Assembly: GCF_003473485.1 (NCBI RefSeq)
Contig: NC_053045.1
Span: 36,058,494-36,122,493 of the forward strand
Origin: Medicago truncatula
Taxonomy: Eukaryota > Streptophyta > Magnoliopsida > Fabales > Fabaceae
Length of the DNA stretch: 64,000 nucleotides
Direction of reading: 5' to 3'
The notes beneath the pieces are model-generated. The model was not told the DNA's origin and did not search any database. It saw only the letters and a list, made by a program, of their open reading frames with translations. Positions 22,158 through 33,936 of the stretch are shown piece by piece. Numbering within the stretch: the first letter of the stretch is position 1; every line of letters begins with the position of its first letter. A program made the translations under genes and the position numbers.

Positions 22158-23529
22158 ATAAGTCTTCTGCCGTTTACCATTTTGGTCATTTCCGTTTATT
22201 TTTAACCTTAAATGTCTAAGGTGAATCAACTTTATAGGTGATCCACCGTAAACCTTATTAAATATTTCATTTTTAACTTTTTTTTTAAAAGGAGACCGTT
22301 GGATCATGGAGAGATCTATTGTAGGTTATTATAAACCACACACACCTAATTTTTTCCTCCTTCTTCTTCCCTGTGTTCTTCTTCATCCCCAAATAAAACT
22401 CATCTTTATTCATCATCTTAAAAGGAGAAGAAAAAAAACAGAAAATCAAAAATACAAAACTCTCATTTATAATAACTAAAATTCATCTTCCATTCCAACA
22501 ACAACATCAACGATTTCTTCATGGTTAGAAAAACAAACAACATAAATTAAACCCTTCTCACGCAACATCCTTTCAATTCCCCCAAATTGAATTTCACCTT
22601 CAGACTCCTTTCATCCTTACCCCAAAATACCCAAAGCAAAAATTCTCAAATCTAATAAACTAAAAACCTCTTAGCACTCTCTTCTCTAAACTAATGTCAG
22701 GTAAACCCAGAAACCAACAACTTTAATTAAACCCCCGAGAGAGTGCACGGAACGGAGGTGATGGCTATTGCTTGGGGGTGGTCTGTTATGGTGTGACAGG
22801 AAGGTATTTTGTGGCATTGTTGTCATTGTGTTTGGGTTTTGGAAGGCGCGGCTGTGGCCCCTTCTTTTGGCTATCACTTTGTTTTTGTAGTTTTGTGCTT
22901 CTCTATAATGTTATAGCAGTTTGTAACGTGGTAGCTTTTGGAAGGCACCTTGCGCCTTTTTTTTTTCTTTTCGGAAATTCAACAAAAAGAATAGAAGAAT
23001 GAGAAAGAATTCGAAAGAAGAAGATAGGAAGAATTTGAAGATCTTTGAAAAAATTGAAATTTGTGTGTTGTGAAATTGTGTGCAATTTTGTACCTGTGGG
23101 TCATTGTAGTATTTTTTTGAAAGGAAGAAGAGATGAAGATTTCTATGATATTGTTGTTGGTGGTGGTGATGTTGTTTAATTGATTATGAGCTGTTCATTT
23201 TTTTCTGGATTTTTTTAATGAATGTTGGTGAAGATGTTGAAGATTTCTATGATATTTTTTTTAATGAATCTACAACATGTTTTATTTGGTGTGTTGAATA
23301 TGAGTTTAATTTTTGTTAAATGTTGAATTTTTTCTGATTTTCTTTCCTGGTATATTGTATGAATAAGTAGTGGAAGGAAGAAGATGAAGCTTGGGAAAAA
23401 AATTAGATGTTGGTGGTTGAGTGTGTTATACAATGGACTTGCAATCGAATGGTTGAAACAATATCAAAAATAGTAAACATTAAAAAACAAACGGAAAGGA
23501 CCAAAATGGTAAACGGCAGAAGTCTTATG
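22158..23529. repeat. Distant inverted repeat, possible transposon ends
   Basis: ATAAGTCTTCTGCCGTTTAC at 22158 continues as a 41-bp arm whose inverted copy lies at 23488-23529. Outside the right arm, AAGGGACCAAAATG words typical of dispersed legume repeats follow. No coding sequence was recognised between the arms, and no target duplication was identified. Confidence 0.45.
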
Positions 23530-23780
23530 GGACCAAATTGAGACACTTTATAGTTAAGGGACCAAAATGAAATCCAAAAATAAGTTAAGGGACCAAATGA
23601 TGTGTTAAGCCAAAAATAATTAATTACAATATTTCATGGGTACGTACTCGCGAGTATCTATGAAGTATCGGTAACAAATACATATTTGTTACGGGTACAT
23701 CTGTTATTTAGAGTATTCGAGTTTCATAGAAGGAGGGATGTCATAAATTATGTTACTGATATTTAGTTAATTTTTTTAGG

Positions 23781-24745
23781 GTGCTGCTAACCGGTGCCCC
23801 CGGGGTACGGGATAAGGAACAATAAATAATCATTAAATAAATGGATCTCACTTAATTCATCTCAATTAGAGTGTAATATATGTCAACTAATTAAAAATAA
23901 TAAAAGCTATATTCAATACTCTTTCCAATTCTCAAAGGCACGACTATTATTATACAAACGCGTCCTTTCCATTCCACATGTTCACACAACCAAACGACTG
24001 TCATCATCATCGGTACTATATTCAATTCTGCAAGTATTATTCAAACTTTTTTTTACGCATTTTTTTATGATATTTCTTTTATACGCTCAATTTATTGGAA
24101 GTCCCAATTTATTAGGTATTATTCAAACTTCTTTTTTTTCTTCTTGTTTTTATACGTTATTGTTTTTACATCACGTAAAAAAAATCCCTTAAGTAAAATT
24201 TGCATGGAAAAAATAATTAAGAAATGAAGGCTGGATATAATGATAATGGGAGTGCTTTCCGAAATTCAACTCACAAAGGAAAAGAATGAGAAGCACGCGT
24301 GCATGTGGTATTTAGCTGTGTAAAGGAAAGAAAATTTGCAGTATTAAATACAACTATTTCTTATTTTAATTAGTTGATATATTTTACATTTAATTGAGAT
24401 GAATTAAGTGAGATCCATTTATTTAATTAATGCATATTAATTGTTCCTTATTTAGTGCCCCGGATTACCGGTTAGCAGCACCTATTTTTTTATGCAATTA
24501 CTGAGATATGAAAGGAAACAAGTGGATTAAAAAAATGATTCAAAGAGTTCCAAAGAAAAACAAATGAAAGGAAACATTTGTTGTGTGTAGAAGAATCACC
24601 ATTGTAATTAACAGTACTAAATGCAGTGTTTCCTTAATTTAATTAAGTTGACTATCTTTTCATTTTAATTGAAATAAATTAAATAAGACTCATCAATTTT
24701 ATTGTTTCTTAACCCGTGCCCCGGGGCACCGGTTAGCAGCACCCT
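23781..24745. mobile_element. MITE with long TIRs and a CCGG...GGGGCACCGG core, partly duplicated
   Basis: The left end (GGTGCTGCTAACCGGTGCCC, from 23782) has a diverged inverted copy of about 115 bp ending near 24482, and a second partial right end finishing GGGGCACCGGTTAGCAGCAC near 24745. The inner part of both right ends repeats (AGTATTAAATAC / AGTACTAAATGC regions), so a second, partial copy is joined in tandem. Relatives occur at 35612-35794 and 39914-40150. Confidence 0.65.
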
Positions 24746-24749
24746 CAAA

Positions 24750-26174
24750 AAAATTATGCAATTACTATCTTATTAATAAAGACATTAATGATATTTATTT
24801 TGTCAAAAAAAAAATTGTTATTTATATATTGATTTCTAGTCCTCAGAATAAGAGAAAGAGCTCTCACATAGTGGATAAGATTTTAATTTTTCTCTGGAGA
24901 TTTACTTTTACCATCCAAATAGTTTTCTTAAAAATGACACCTTGTATTTTTCGCGCATCCGGATATGTAAATCCTAACAAAACAATTTTTTTGCCTATCC
25001 ATCGGAACGAAAGTAATCTTTAAGAATCATTGGAGGGGTGAAGAAGCTACTTTCCATTGAGGTGTTGGTTTTTTTTACTCAAACATAACACCTTAGTTAT
25101 GCTAGAAGGTGGTACAGACCTTCAACACGAAGGTTTGGTAAGAGGCCAATGCTTGTGAAACTTGATGGAGTTGCTGGCGGAAATTAGTGGGGACTGGGGT
25201 GGGACGTAATGTGAGACAAAGATAAGGGATTTGGTCTTGGATGGTGGCCTGCGTGAAATTTTTTTTTAGAAATTTTTTTTTGTATATTCTTTATTCGTTC
25301 TACATTTACAGAGATGAAAATAGAGAGAGTGATCTGATAGATATGATATGTAATTGATGTGATAGAAAGAGAGAAACAAAGTGAAAATGAAGTGTTGAAA
25401 AAGTGTAGAGAAAAATGAAGGTATAAAAATATAAGTTTTTTTAAGTGCGTGACATTGTTGGTGACACAAATTGTTCAAGTGAAGGTTTTCATGATGAGTA
25501 TTAAGAACCATGTGGTACCTTGGGCTATGGCTATGGCCTATGGGATGAGAGTAAGGTTCAAAGTATCGTATTAATGATTGTAAAATGATACAAATAATAA
25601 AAAGTTAGATTGAGTGATTAATCAATACCTATTTATAGGCATATATATACACAAACTATTGTAATTAACACTACTAATTGTATTATCATGAAGACTACGA
25701 TAACAAATACCCTCTAATTACGTACTAATTGTATTATCTTGAAGACTATGATGACAAGTTAATTTCTTTCTTTCTGCAGTATCCGGATCCTCTACCTTGA
25801 TGATTAGAAACTTGAAAAAATTTGTGAGAGAATCAAGATTAACAGAAATATAAAGATGATCTAGAGAAATTGATGAATAGGGTTCTACAATATTCTTGTC
25901 ATTTTCATATAAGGCAAAGCACATTCAGATTAGATCATACATGTAATTGAGTTATTTTTGTCTACAATAATAGTATTGGACTATTTTTGTCTACAATAAT
26001 AGTCCAATACTCCAATACATAAAACATATAAAACTCATTACAAGGCCAATAAGCTACATTCGTTTGGAGAAGAACAAAGTGAAAAAAATCAAACATACAT
26101 TAAAGTAGATACTAGTAAGAGAAAGTGGACATGTGCATATATATTATAGGAAGCTGGACAAATCTATAATGGTA
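24750..26174. other. Intergenic DNA downstream of the dirigent gene
   Basis: No intact gene seen. A stretch near 24830-25260 has broken open frames that might be LINE debris, but I could not place it. The part next to 26174 should be the 3' UTR of the dirigent gene. Confidence 0.35.
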
Positions 26175-26753
26175 CTAATAATGAACGAGGGTGACATTGT
26201 AGCCAACAATAGCATCACCGGTAGTGATATCAACCCAATGTGTCTTAGCAATGGCATAACCCCTTGCCATACGGAAAAGGCCGGTACCACCAACGACAGG
26301 CATCTCACGAACCGGGTTCATAGCAGGGTTCTTTCCAACAAGAGCAAATGTGCTACCATTATACGGCCCATCAACAAAGGAGTAGCTCAACGACATAAGA
26401 AGCCCAATCTCTTGCTGACACGATGACGCGTAAATACCTTGGGCTCGGCCCACGAGCTTGGATTTCGGGTCAGATGTTTCGGTTAAAGGATCATCGGCCA
26501 TCATAATGTTTCCGAACTGTGTAAGGTATGTTTTGGTCTTGTCTACAGGTTCAGCCACCTTGATCGCGCTAGGATTTTTTCCGCTTAGTGTGTCATGGAA
26601 ATAGAATTGAAGGTTTGTTTCTGTTTCTTGTTTCTTATTTTGGAAAGTTTCACCCCAATTCCCTGCTTTTAAATTCAAGCTATGAATTGGTGGTGGAAGT
26701 ATAGCACTTATTAGAAGTATCATCACAAGCACATTTTGCTTAGACATTTTCAT
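26175..26753 (-). CDS. Dirigent family protein (intact copy)
   Basis: A single exon of 192 residues. The first 24 or so residues form a secretory signal peptide (KQNVLVMILLISAIL core). Dirigent blocks follow in order: YFHDTLSGKNPSA (about 52), FGNIMMADDPLTE, VGRAQGIYASSCQQE, SYSFVDGPYNGSTFAL, VVGGTGLFRMARGYA, and a C-terminal YNVTLVHY. Dirigent proteins fold as a beta-barrel trimer in the apoplast and steer stereoselective coupling of phenoxy radicals in lignan or lignin formation. Which subfamily this belongs to cannot be fixed by eye. A TATA-like element lies about 40 bp upstream. A truncated twin lies at 46307-46606, and an amidase relative accompanies each copy. Either Met1 or Met3 could be the start; the twin begins at the equivalent of Met3. 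Confidence 0.92.
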   Translation of the reverse strand: MKMSKQNVLVMILLISAILPPPIHSLNLKAGNWGETFQNKKQETETNLQFYFHDTLSGKNPSAIKVAEPVDKTKTYLTQFGNIMMADDPLTETSDPKSKLVGRAQGIYASSCQQEIGLLMSLSYSFVDGPYNGSTFALVGKNPAMNPVREMPVVGGTGLFRMARGYAIAKTHWVDITTGDAIVGYNVTLVHY

Positions 26754-26791
26754 TGGATTCTTGTTGTGGCTTTTCCTTCCATGTATAGCTG

Positions 26792-26802
26792 TATATAAAT
26801 AG
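26792..26802 (-). promoter_or_regulatory. TATA-like box of the dirigent gene
   Basis: TATATAAATAG on the plus strand (CTATTTATATA on the coding strand), about 40 bp before the ATG. It is conserved at the truncated twin (46662-46672). Confidence 0.5.
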
Positions 26803-27590
26803 AAAAATTCTTGTTTAAAATTTGTTTATTTTTTTCTCTTGTGGAGTTAGTCAATTGTGTTGTAGGTGTTAGGTACTGTTTGATGGAGAATATTTTGCAC
26901 ACTTTTTTCCCACAAAAATTTGAAATGTGGTTTAACAACAACACTACACCGACAATGGTTGTTTTAACTTTTTTGTTTCGATAAAGTGAAGGAGGTCACT
27001 AGTACTACAGCATGATAGCTGGTTTCTTTCATGAGAAAATGATATTTGTACATGTGGTCGTTCAACTGCTTTTAGCAACATGACAAAGGACAAAGTTTTT
27101 CACACCATGTCTCACGTTATTGGGGAAGTGAGAATAGGTGTGACCGATATATTTGGTATGGTTTTGAATTGAGGAAAAAATATGAACTAGTAAAAAAAAT
27201 TGGTTTGGTTTGTTTCCATTTGCGTAGTATTTTGTCACAAAATTCTAACCGAATCAAAATGATAAAAGACGGAATTGATTTAGTTTGCTACAATTTGGTT
27301 GATATTTGAAAAAAATAACATTATTTTTATAATAACGTTAGTAAGTTAGTAATAGAGTGTGAAATAAAAGAATTAATAGTACTGAATCTTTTTTTGACAG
27401 ATAATAGTATTGAATCTTGGTGGTTGATTTTGAATGAGATAATTACTAAAGAATAATGATATTATTTTTTTTAAGAGGGTAAAATTAAATTAAATTACCA
27501 AAGGACCAAGACTTCCGATCACAAGGTGTGTAGGAAGAAAAGGTTAAATCATGAGTTTACAAGAACATGTCACAAGTAAAAGGAATAAAA
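26803..27590. other. Upstream flank of the dirigent gene, no gene seen
   Basis: The 26880-26945 part (AATATTTT, CCCACAAAAATTTGAAATGT) matches the flank of the truncated twin at 46742-46960, marking shared ancestry of the two blocks. The rest is AT-rich. Confidence 0.45.
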
Positions 27591-28110
27591 CAAGAAAGAA
27601 ATGGACAATTACGTTATAGCTCCTAAGTCCCAAGCACATAATTGGTTAAGCCACCAAGAATGATATAATCAAAAGAGAAATTTGCATATTTCGTTTTCAA
27701 CCATCAAAACGGTCTGTTGTCGAGGAGTTGATGCGAAGAGTGCTTCTTATAATTGAAAATTCGACCATTCCTTTTAATACAAATCACTCAAATACAAGAT
27801 AACCATATAAGATGCATAGTTGAATGATGATACTTTGATGATCCTCTTAAATGACCAAATTGATGTAAATGATCTGAGATGAAAGCAGAAAACACCTTAA
27901 CATAACACATCCATTGCAAAACCAAAGTCCATATTGCTCCGCAAAAAATTACAATGTAAAAACAAGTGATTGATGTCCTCATTAGACCCACAACCACCCA
28001 TACAAAGTTGTTATTGATTTTGAAGTACATTCCACCGCAAAAGTTTATCGGTAGTTAGAATACGGTTATGAAGAAGACGCCAAACAAAAAGACTGATTTT
28101 TAGTACAACC
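27590..28110 (-). mobile_element. LINE 3' fragment (zf-RVT region), decayed
   Basis: Minus-strand frames read VSLFVWRLLHNRILT-like, then CMGGCGSNEDINHLFLHC, then SDHLHQFGHLRG and an MHLIWLSC stretch. This is the zinc-finger-like region that ends plant LINE reverse transcriptases. Stops and frameshifts break it. It lies between the dirigent gene and the amidase pseudogene. Confidence 0.6.
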
Positions 28111-29932
28111 ATTTTATGACAATTTTTTAGTATGAGATAATCTTATCACTAAAAGTCAAACTGATTTGATTTATATCAGATTTGTCAAATCATTGGTTTA
28201 GCCCACCGTAATTATGGCATACCCACTTTCATACCAAATATAAACATATGCTATGTGAGACTAATAATAGTAATTTATGAACACTCATTCATACACGTAT
28301 ATCATCAATAAAGCAGTAGAAATGGTTCAAAAAACGGTGCAGCTAATTTCACACAGGAAAGATGAAATTAAATAAAGGCATGGACGAAAAAGAAATAGGC
28401 ATACTAACCTAACCACTTCGGTCATTTTCATTTTTAATTTTTTCTTGAATTGGTCCTTAAAATATTTTTCCACGAAATTAATCAATACGTTACATTATAC
28501 ATTATGTTAAATTTCATAGTCCTTTGAGTTTGATGATTTTCCTAGATTAATATGATGAAGTGTTAATATCTAATACTAACAACACTGTAAGTTGATTGTC
28601 CAAGCTATTTTGCAGGTGAAACAGGTTAATGACATTGATTGTGTAGGTAGGTTTTTGATTTCCTTGTGTTTAAAGGTTGTGTACATTTGTCTTGACGATG
28701 ATAGAGTTTCAAGAAATGTAGACCGTTTAATGGGTGCTTTTCAAAGGGTTGTTATTGGTGGCATATTCTTTGCAATAGTGGATTGAGACCCTAATGATCA
28801 AACATGGTATTTAACACTGCAAATAAAATGTAATATAAAAGACTAATTCAGGAATCAATTCAAAAACTGTTTTTTATTATAGTCTGTCATAATCAGATCA
28901 ATACTATGATGGCAAAATATAAGGTAAAAGATATACATCAACCATAATTATATATGTGATATTCTACTTGTATTGATCAAATTTAGTCAAGTCAGGTCTT
29001 AATGTTATCCTTAAAGTCATAAGCAATCTCAATCAGTTTTGGCTCAGTTCCCTTTAACCCTCCAAAACAGATCCCAAATGGCATTCCTTGCCTATCATAC
29101 CCTGCTGGTACAGTGATTGCAGGATACCCTCCAATTGACAGCATTGAAGTAGCATCAGAACCTATGGCCAACACTGCATCCAATTGATTCTTCTTAATCA
29201 GCCTCTCAACCCCATTTTTTGACAATTGCTCCATCTTCTTCACTGCCTCGATTTCACTTTCGCCAAAGCCACTGGTCATTTCTGATGCCATAAAGAAATC
29301 TTGCCCATACTCATTAGTCTTTTCCTGTTACAAGAAAACCATAAACAATTCACTACTAAACTACCAAATTAAAGTGAGCAAAATACATACTAAGCACTGA
29401 TGCGTCAAACATTAACGGATGTCAGACACCAAAAAGACTTGAAGAGTCGATGCTATATAGCAAAATGCAATACTGTATCTTATGCATAATATAATAGGGA
29501 TACTGAAAAGTTTAAATAAAATTTAACAACATATACGAAAATATTTGAAATTATGATTTCCTTGAGGCTTTCACATTCTATTGAACATTAAAATTTGAAG
29601 TATTTATATACTTACTAAATTAGGGTTGTTGATGTTAAATTCTATAATCTCAGCTAGAGACCTCACGGGAGAATAAATGAGCTCCTGCAGAAATTTGTTG
29701 ATGGACAACTTGAATTCTAAAAGTAAGGTTGCCATTTCACCACTTTGAGAAGGGTCCATAAGGATGCTTAAATTTTCCACTTCCAAATTGTCCACCACTG
29801 TTGCACCTCTTTGTCTTGAATTTGCAAATAAAACAGACACAACTCAGTGTTAGTATACATTTGATTTTTTTCTTTCTATACTATAAATATTGAATATAGT
29901 GTGCATTATTAAGAATCAATGTGCAATTAGGT

Positions 29933-29952
29933 GTGTGTGTGTGTGTGTGTGT
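29933..29952. repeat. GT microsatellite in intron 3 of the amidase pseudogene
   Basis: About ten GT units. The intact copy has no such run at the matching place (about 48497-48503). Confidence 0.7.
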
Positions 29953-30666
29953 TATGAATTATATTATATTTTTACCTCAACACATTGAGATGGTCCTCAA
30001 AGATGGAAGTGACATTGGATCCTTTATAGGGAATCAAAAATGGATTCCTCAAAACACCTATTTTCTTTCCATTGAGCCCTTGTTTATTGAGGAATTGCTT
30101 ATAACCACCTGAAGGTATAAACTTAGCTGCTGATTTTGTAGCTTCATAATCTCTTGGGTCAAATCCAACAATTACATCAAGCACATGAACTGCATCTGAA
30201 ACTGTCCTGCATATTGGTCTATACAAAAAAATACAATCTCACATTTAAAATTAATAGAAAAAACTACATTTGATGTCCTTTAACTTAAATTTAAAATTTC
30301 AAACAGGCCCTTTATTTAATTTGTTTCAAGTTAGTCATTTATGTTTAAAAACGTCTGCACTAACCCAATAGTATCTTGACGAGGTGAAATCGGTATGACG
30401 CCAGCCCTGCTAGTGAGTCCAACAGTTGGCTTGATCCCCACTACTGAGTTGTGATCAGCTGGACAGATAATGGAGCCATGAGTTTCTGTCCCCAAAGAAA
30501 CTGCAACCATGTTAGTTGCCACTGAAATGGCTTATCCAAAGCTAGACGTGCATGGACTTTCGGATTCCACATAAGGGTTCTGCATAACATAACTAATCAG
30601 TACTTATACGCTCATGTTTACTAATCAGTGATACTATTCTTCAAATTAAGTCAACCGATATCAAGG

Positions 30667-31850
30667 TCTTTTTTTTTTTTTGAAACTGCGAAATATTATT
30701 CACGTCGAGAATGTGCAAGACGCACAAAACTCGCGGCCGAGACAAGGATACAAAAAGGTGCGCAAAACAGCACAGCTAAAAAGCAGAAAAAACTAAAAAG
30801 CACCCAGCCACACCACGCAGGGAGGGAAAAACAGACCCATAAAAAACCCCCAGCAGCTGAAACTCCAGACAGCTGAAACTCCAGACAGGTAACAGTCCAG
30901 CAGCCATACAGCAGCGCAGGTGCAAAGAAGCAGGACAGCAATGAGGCTGTCATATACTCCTAGCCAAAACAGCAGAGCAGCAGCATACCAAAGCCTCAAC
31001 GCCCACCTAAAAGGCCCAAAAATCCACCATTACCGCACCAAACACGCTTGTGGATTCCACGTCCATTCATAATACAAACAAACCGGCAACTTCAAACGAC
31101 TCAAAACCCACCTCCATGCTAACACCTTAATATCCTCCACCATGTCGTCAATACCAAAAGGAGAATTTTTAAAAATAAAGTCATTTCTAACTCTCCAGAT
31201 GGTCCAAATCGCTGCGTGCCGGATTATCCGATACCCCTTCTGAATCTTCTTATTCCTAGACAACTCATCCCACCACTTCCAAAGATGAAACAGGTCCGGT
31301 GGTGGATAATAATTGAAACCGAGCCATGACAGAAGCTTGGTCCAAACTGCTGTTGCCGTAACACAATTGAGAAAAAGATGATCCGACACCTCCGGGACCC
31401 CATGACACAACACACAGGAAAGAGCAGAATCTGGTGGTAAGACATGCCTCCTGAAAAGATTGACTCTGGTCGGGATCCTTCCACGTAAAAGCTTCCAAGA
31501 AAAGGCAATCACCTTGGCCGGTGCCGGGCTTTTCCAAATATGTGTGAACGCCAACAGCTGCACCTCTGACAGTGGGTCAGACACCACTATGTCATCCAAT
31601 TTCCTATACATGGAACTCACCGAAAAGGAACCCTTCTCTTCCAACTTCCACCACCACCTATCAGGCACATCAAGCCTCACAAAACCCCGCAAATCCAGCA
31701 GTAAGTCATCCAAAATCCTTTCTTCCCAAACGAAAAACGGACGTCTCCAAGAAAAGTCCCAATCTGACCCCAAATCAAGTGCCCCACAAAGGTCTCCCAC
31801 TTTGGCCTCTCTTTGCTCAGACAAATATGACTCATCGTGTCTTGGTTTAC
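30667..31850 (-). mobile_element. 5'-truncated LINE with poly-A tail, zf-RVT end
   Basis: The minus-strand frame 31824-31030 (264 residues) has no stops and carries the end of a plant LINE ORF2: FSVSSMYRKL, FTHIWKSPAPAKVIAFSWKL, then C-x2-C-x9-H-x4-C in CVLCHGVPEVSDHLFLNC, WTKLLSWLG and WTIWRVRNDFIF. About 350 bp of 3' UTR follow to an A tract (plus-strand T run at 30667-30679). The reverse-transcriptase and endonuclease domains are missing, so it is a typical 5'-truncated insertion. It sits in intron 1 of the amidase pseudogene. The left junction is clear by comparison with the intact copy (near 49200), but I could not find a matching target duplication. Confidence 0.8.
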
Positions 31851-31957
31851 TTTACTTTATACTTTGAACTTTGAAGATTATTCATTTTGAGTAAATAGTA
31901 AGTACCAAAGTAATACTTGAGAAACTAAATGAAAGGTTTATTTAAACGTTCGTAGGG

Positions 31958-32055
31958 ACGAGTTACTACATAGTAACCAAGGCCCGTCCACCTCTGGGGC
32001 ACCAAGCTTTTCCTAGCATAGTGGTATAATGAATCCGATACCATTCTGGGACTTA
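31958..32055 (-). pseudogene. Fragment of a third amidase copy (end of exon 1)
   Basis: GTCCACCTCTGGGGCACCAA and the sequence around it, on to CCATTCTGGGACT, match the exon 1/intron 1 junction region of both amidase copies (34100-34200 and 49700-49790) with heavy divergence. It lies directly beyond the LINE. An amidase array of at least three members is implied. Confidence 0.65.
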
Positions 32056-32192
32056 GCATGCCAGAACGAAGCTTACTGATGCAATCACTCCAAAACAAAC
32101 TAAGAAATTAAATATGTATTGAAAAGAACAAGCTAACAAGCTGATGGGACTTAGCACGCCAGAATGCAGCTTAACAATGCAACCACTCCACT
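32048..32192. repeat. Short tandem repeat of about 100 bp
   Basis: GGGACTTAGCATGCCAGAAC...GCAATCACTCCA at 32048-32093 recurs at 32147-32191 as GGGACTTAGCACGCCAGAAT...GCAACCACTCCA. Confidence 0.6.
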
Positions 32193-32985
32193 TTCCTCTA
32201 ATTGCTTTCACCATTTCAAAAGATGCTGCATTGGTTTTCCATTTAGAGCAAAAATAACATCACCTCATTGACACCAATCGAGCCAAATCCACAAAAATAA
32301 TCCACCAACCAGATTCTATCACAACTCTTTGAAACCTTAAAACCAAAATTGTGACCAAAAAACACAGCTGAACACACACAGTACGCCTACTCAACCAACA
32401 AATGAACGATGTACATTAATCTGGTGTTAATATGCAAATGCTGCAGAGAAAGCACAACGACAACTGATCACAATAGGTACTGAACCGATCAAATGACAGC
32501 AACCACAACAGATGCTAAACAAAAATTTCTAGACTGACAAATTAATATCTTACAGCACACTAGTTTTTGCAATGTTGAATAAAATTAGTACCAGCACCAG
32601 GCAAGCAAAAACAATCTTGAAATATTCATCACATTCCAACCAATATGAAAACCAAAACCAGTAGACATTGAAATAGATTGTTAACATGTGCTAATTCCAA
32701 TCTCATCAGCTTGAGTATGCCAATATTACCCCAAGAACATAGAATCCAGTTACTCAACCAAATTTCTATTCGGCTATAAAGCTCAGAACACTAACACCAC
32801 TTCCCTACCTCCAACGTGCCAAATACAGAGTAACCATCTATCACCCACCACACCAGAACCAATACTGTGAAGAATGTGAAATAGCCGCAGCACCGGCAAA
32901 ATCAATTCCCAGCTACACTTCCAAGGAATTTGGTAGGATTATCCCACCATTGGATTAAACCATAATTAAAACCTTTAACTTGATG
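32193..32985. other. Interior of the enlarged amidase intron, no gene seen
   Basis: No protein similarity recognised. Base composition is slightly less AT-rich than its surroundings, so an unrecognised transposon segment is possible. Confidence 0.35.
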
Positions 32986-32987
32986 TC

Positions 32988-33257
32988 TCAACCACCACCA
33001 AGATAAAGTTTCACACTATCAGTAAGAGGTAAATTACGATCCTCTGAAAGTAAATTGTTGCTGTATGCTCCTTTAACCGAATAATCATCACTGATATCAG
33101 AGCTCCACACCCACCTCTCTGCTACATTTTCGTGTAAAAAAGTTGTCCAACAAAGAGCAACACTACTCAACTGACTCACTTGCCCATTGGTAAAGATTCC
33201 TCCTCCAAGACCACCCACCACCATCCACATCAAACCAATAGAAAACATCTCCGCCAC
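32988..33257 (-). mobile_element. Second LINE fragment
   Basis: The minus-strand frame contains AERWVWSSDISDDYSVKGAY and SNNLLSEDRNLP, the DRWxWxxxxxxxYSVxxAY block preceding the zf-RVT region of LINE ORF2. It is short and lacks the Cys/His motif. It is a separate piece from the LINE at 30667. Confidence 0.6.
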
Positions 33258-33290
33258 CGATTCGTCTTTAGTATTGTTCTTTTTATTACA

Positions 33291-33936
33291 TACTCCCTTC
33301 CTTCACTATTATAAGCAAAAAAGCATGTTAAAAATTTCCAAAATATATATGTTTGGAAAGTTACATTTGGTCAATAGTTATATAAATTAACAAGTGATTA
33401 TATCACAAATGGATGGATGCTTGGTGGTTTAGCTTTGGAATTTATTCGTGCAATCTTCATCATGTTCATCATCATCATCATCTTCTTCTTTTTTTTGTTC
33501 AAGTCGTTGCAACAGTCCCCCAATGCAAGGTCTAACAAAAAGGTCTTAAATTTTGGTCACTATTATACGCAAAAATTAAGTTTTTAAATAATTTAATGCT
33601 AGTTGAATGAACTTTTCCAATAAAATCAGCAAGGACAATATTGTAAACTTGCCTTATGTTTTAGATGAAATCCAAAAAATTAATTGCACTTAATTAAACT
33701 TTCTATCCTTGTCGACCTAACTCAGTTGACAGGGACATTGCATTATATATACAAGGGTCGAAATTCGAACTCCGGATTCCACACTTATCCACCTTAAATG
33801 GATGGAATTTTAGTCATTAAGCTACTTGGCAAAATATATATGTATATAATTTTAATCATGACAAAAGAAATATATAATTCTAATCATTGTGAAGGTATTA
33901 TTTTATTTTTTTTAATAATAGTGACTGGAGGGAGTA
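33291..33936. mobile_element. Stowaway/mariner-type MITE with a nested SINE
   Basis: The element is 33293-33934. The left end CTCCCTTCCTTCACTATTAT is matched inverted by ATAGTGACTGGAGGGAG at the right, with TA on each side (33291-33292 and 33935-33936). Its unusual length (642 bp) is partly explained by the SINE at 33708-33832. Confidence 0.65.
33708..33832 (+). mobile_element. tRNA-derived SINE inside the MITE
   Basis: Box A-like CCTAACTCAGTTGACAGG (33716-33733), box B-like AATTCGAACTCCGG (about 33762-33776), and the end AGCTACTTGGC, matching the terminal CTACTTGAC of the SINE at 11309-11448. The two belong to one family. Confidence 0.65.

Noticed and set aside
22686-23085. Short frames with hydrophobic runs between the 22158/23529 inverted arms
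   Set aside because: Low-complexity GT- and T-rich sequence explains the hydrophobicity; no family match.
24829-25260. Possible LINE or gene remnant
   Set aside because: Frames are broken and no conserved block could be named with confidence.
31460-31874. Plus-strand frames of 100-135 residues
   Set aside because: Antisense shadows of the LINE zf-RVT frame at 31030-31824.
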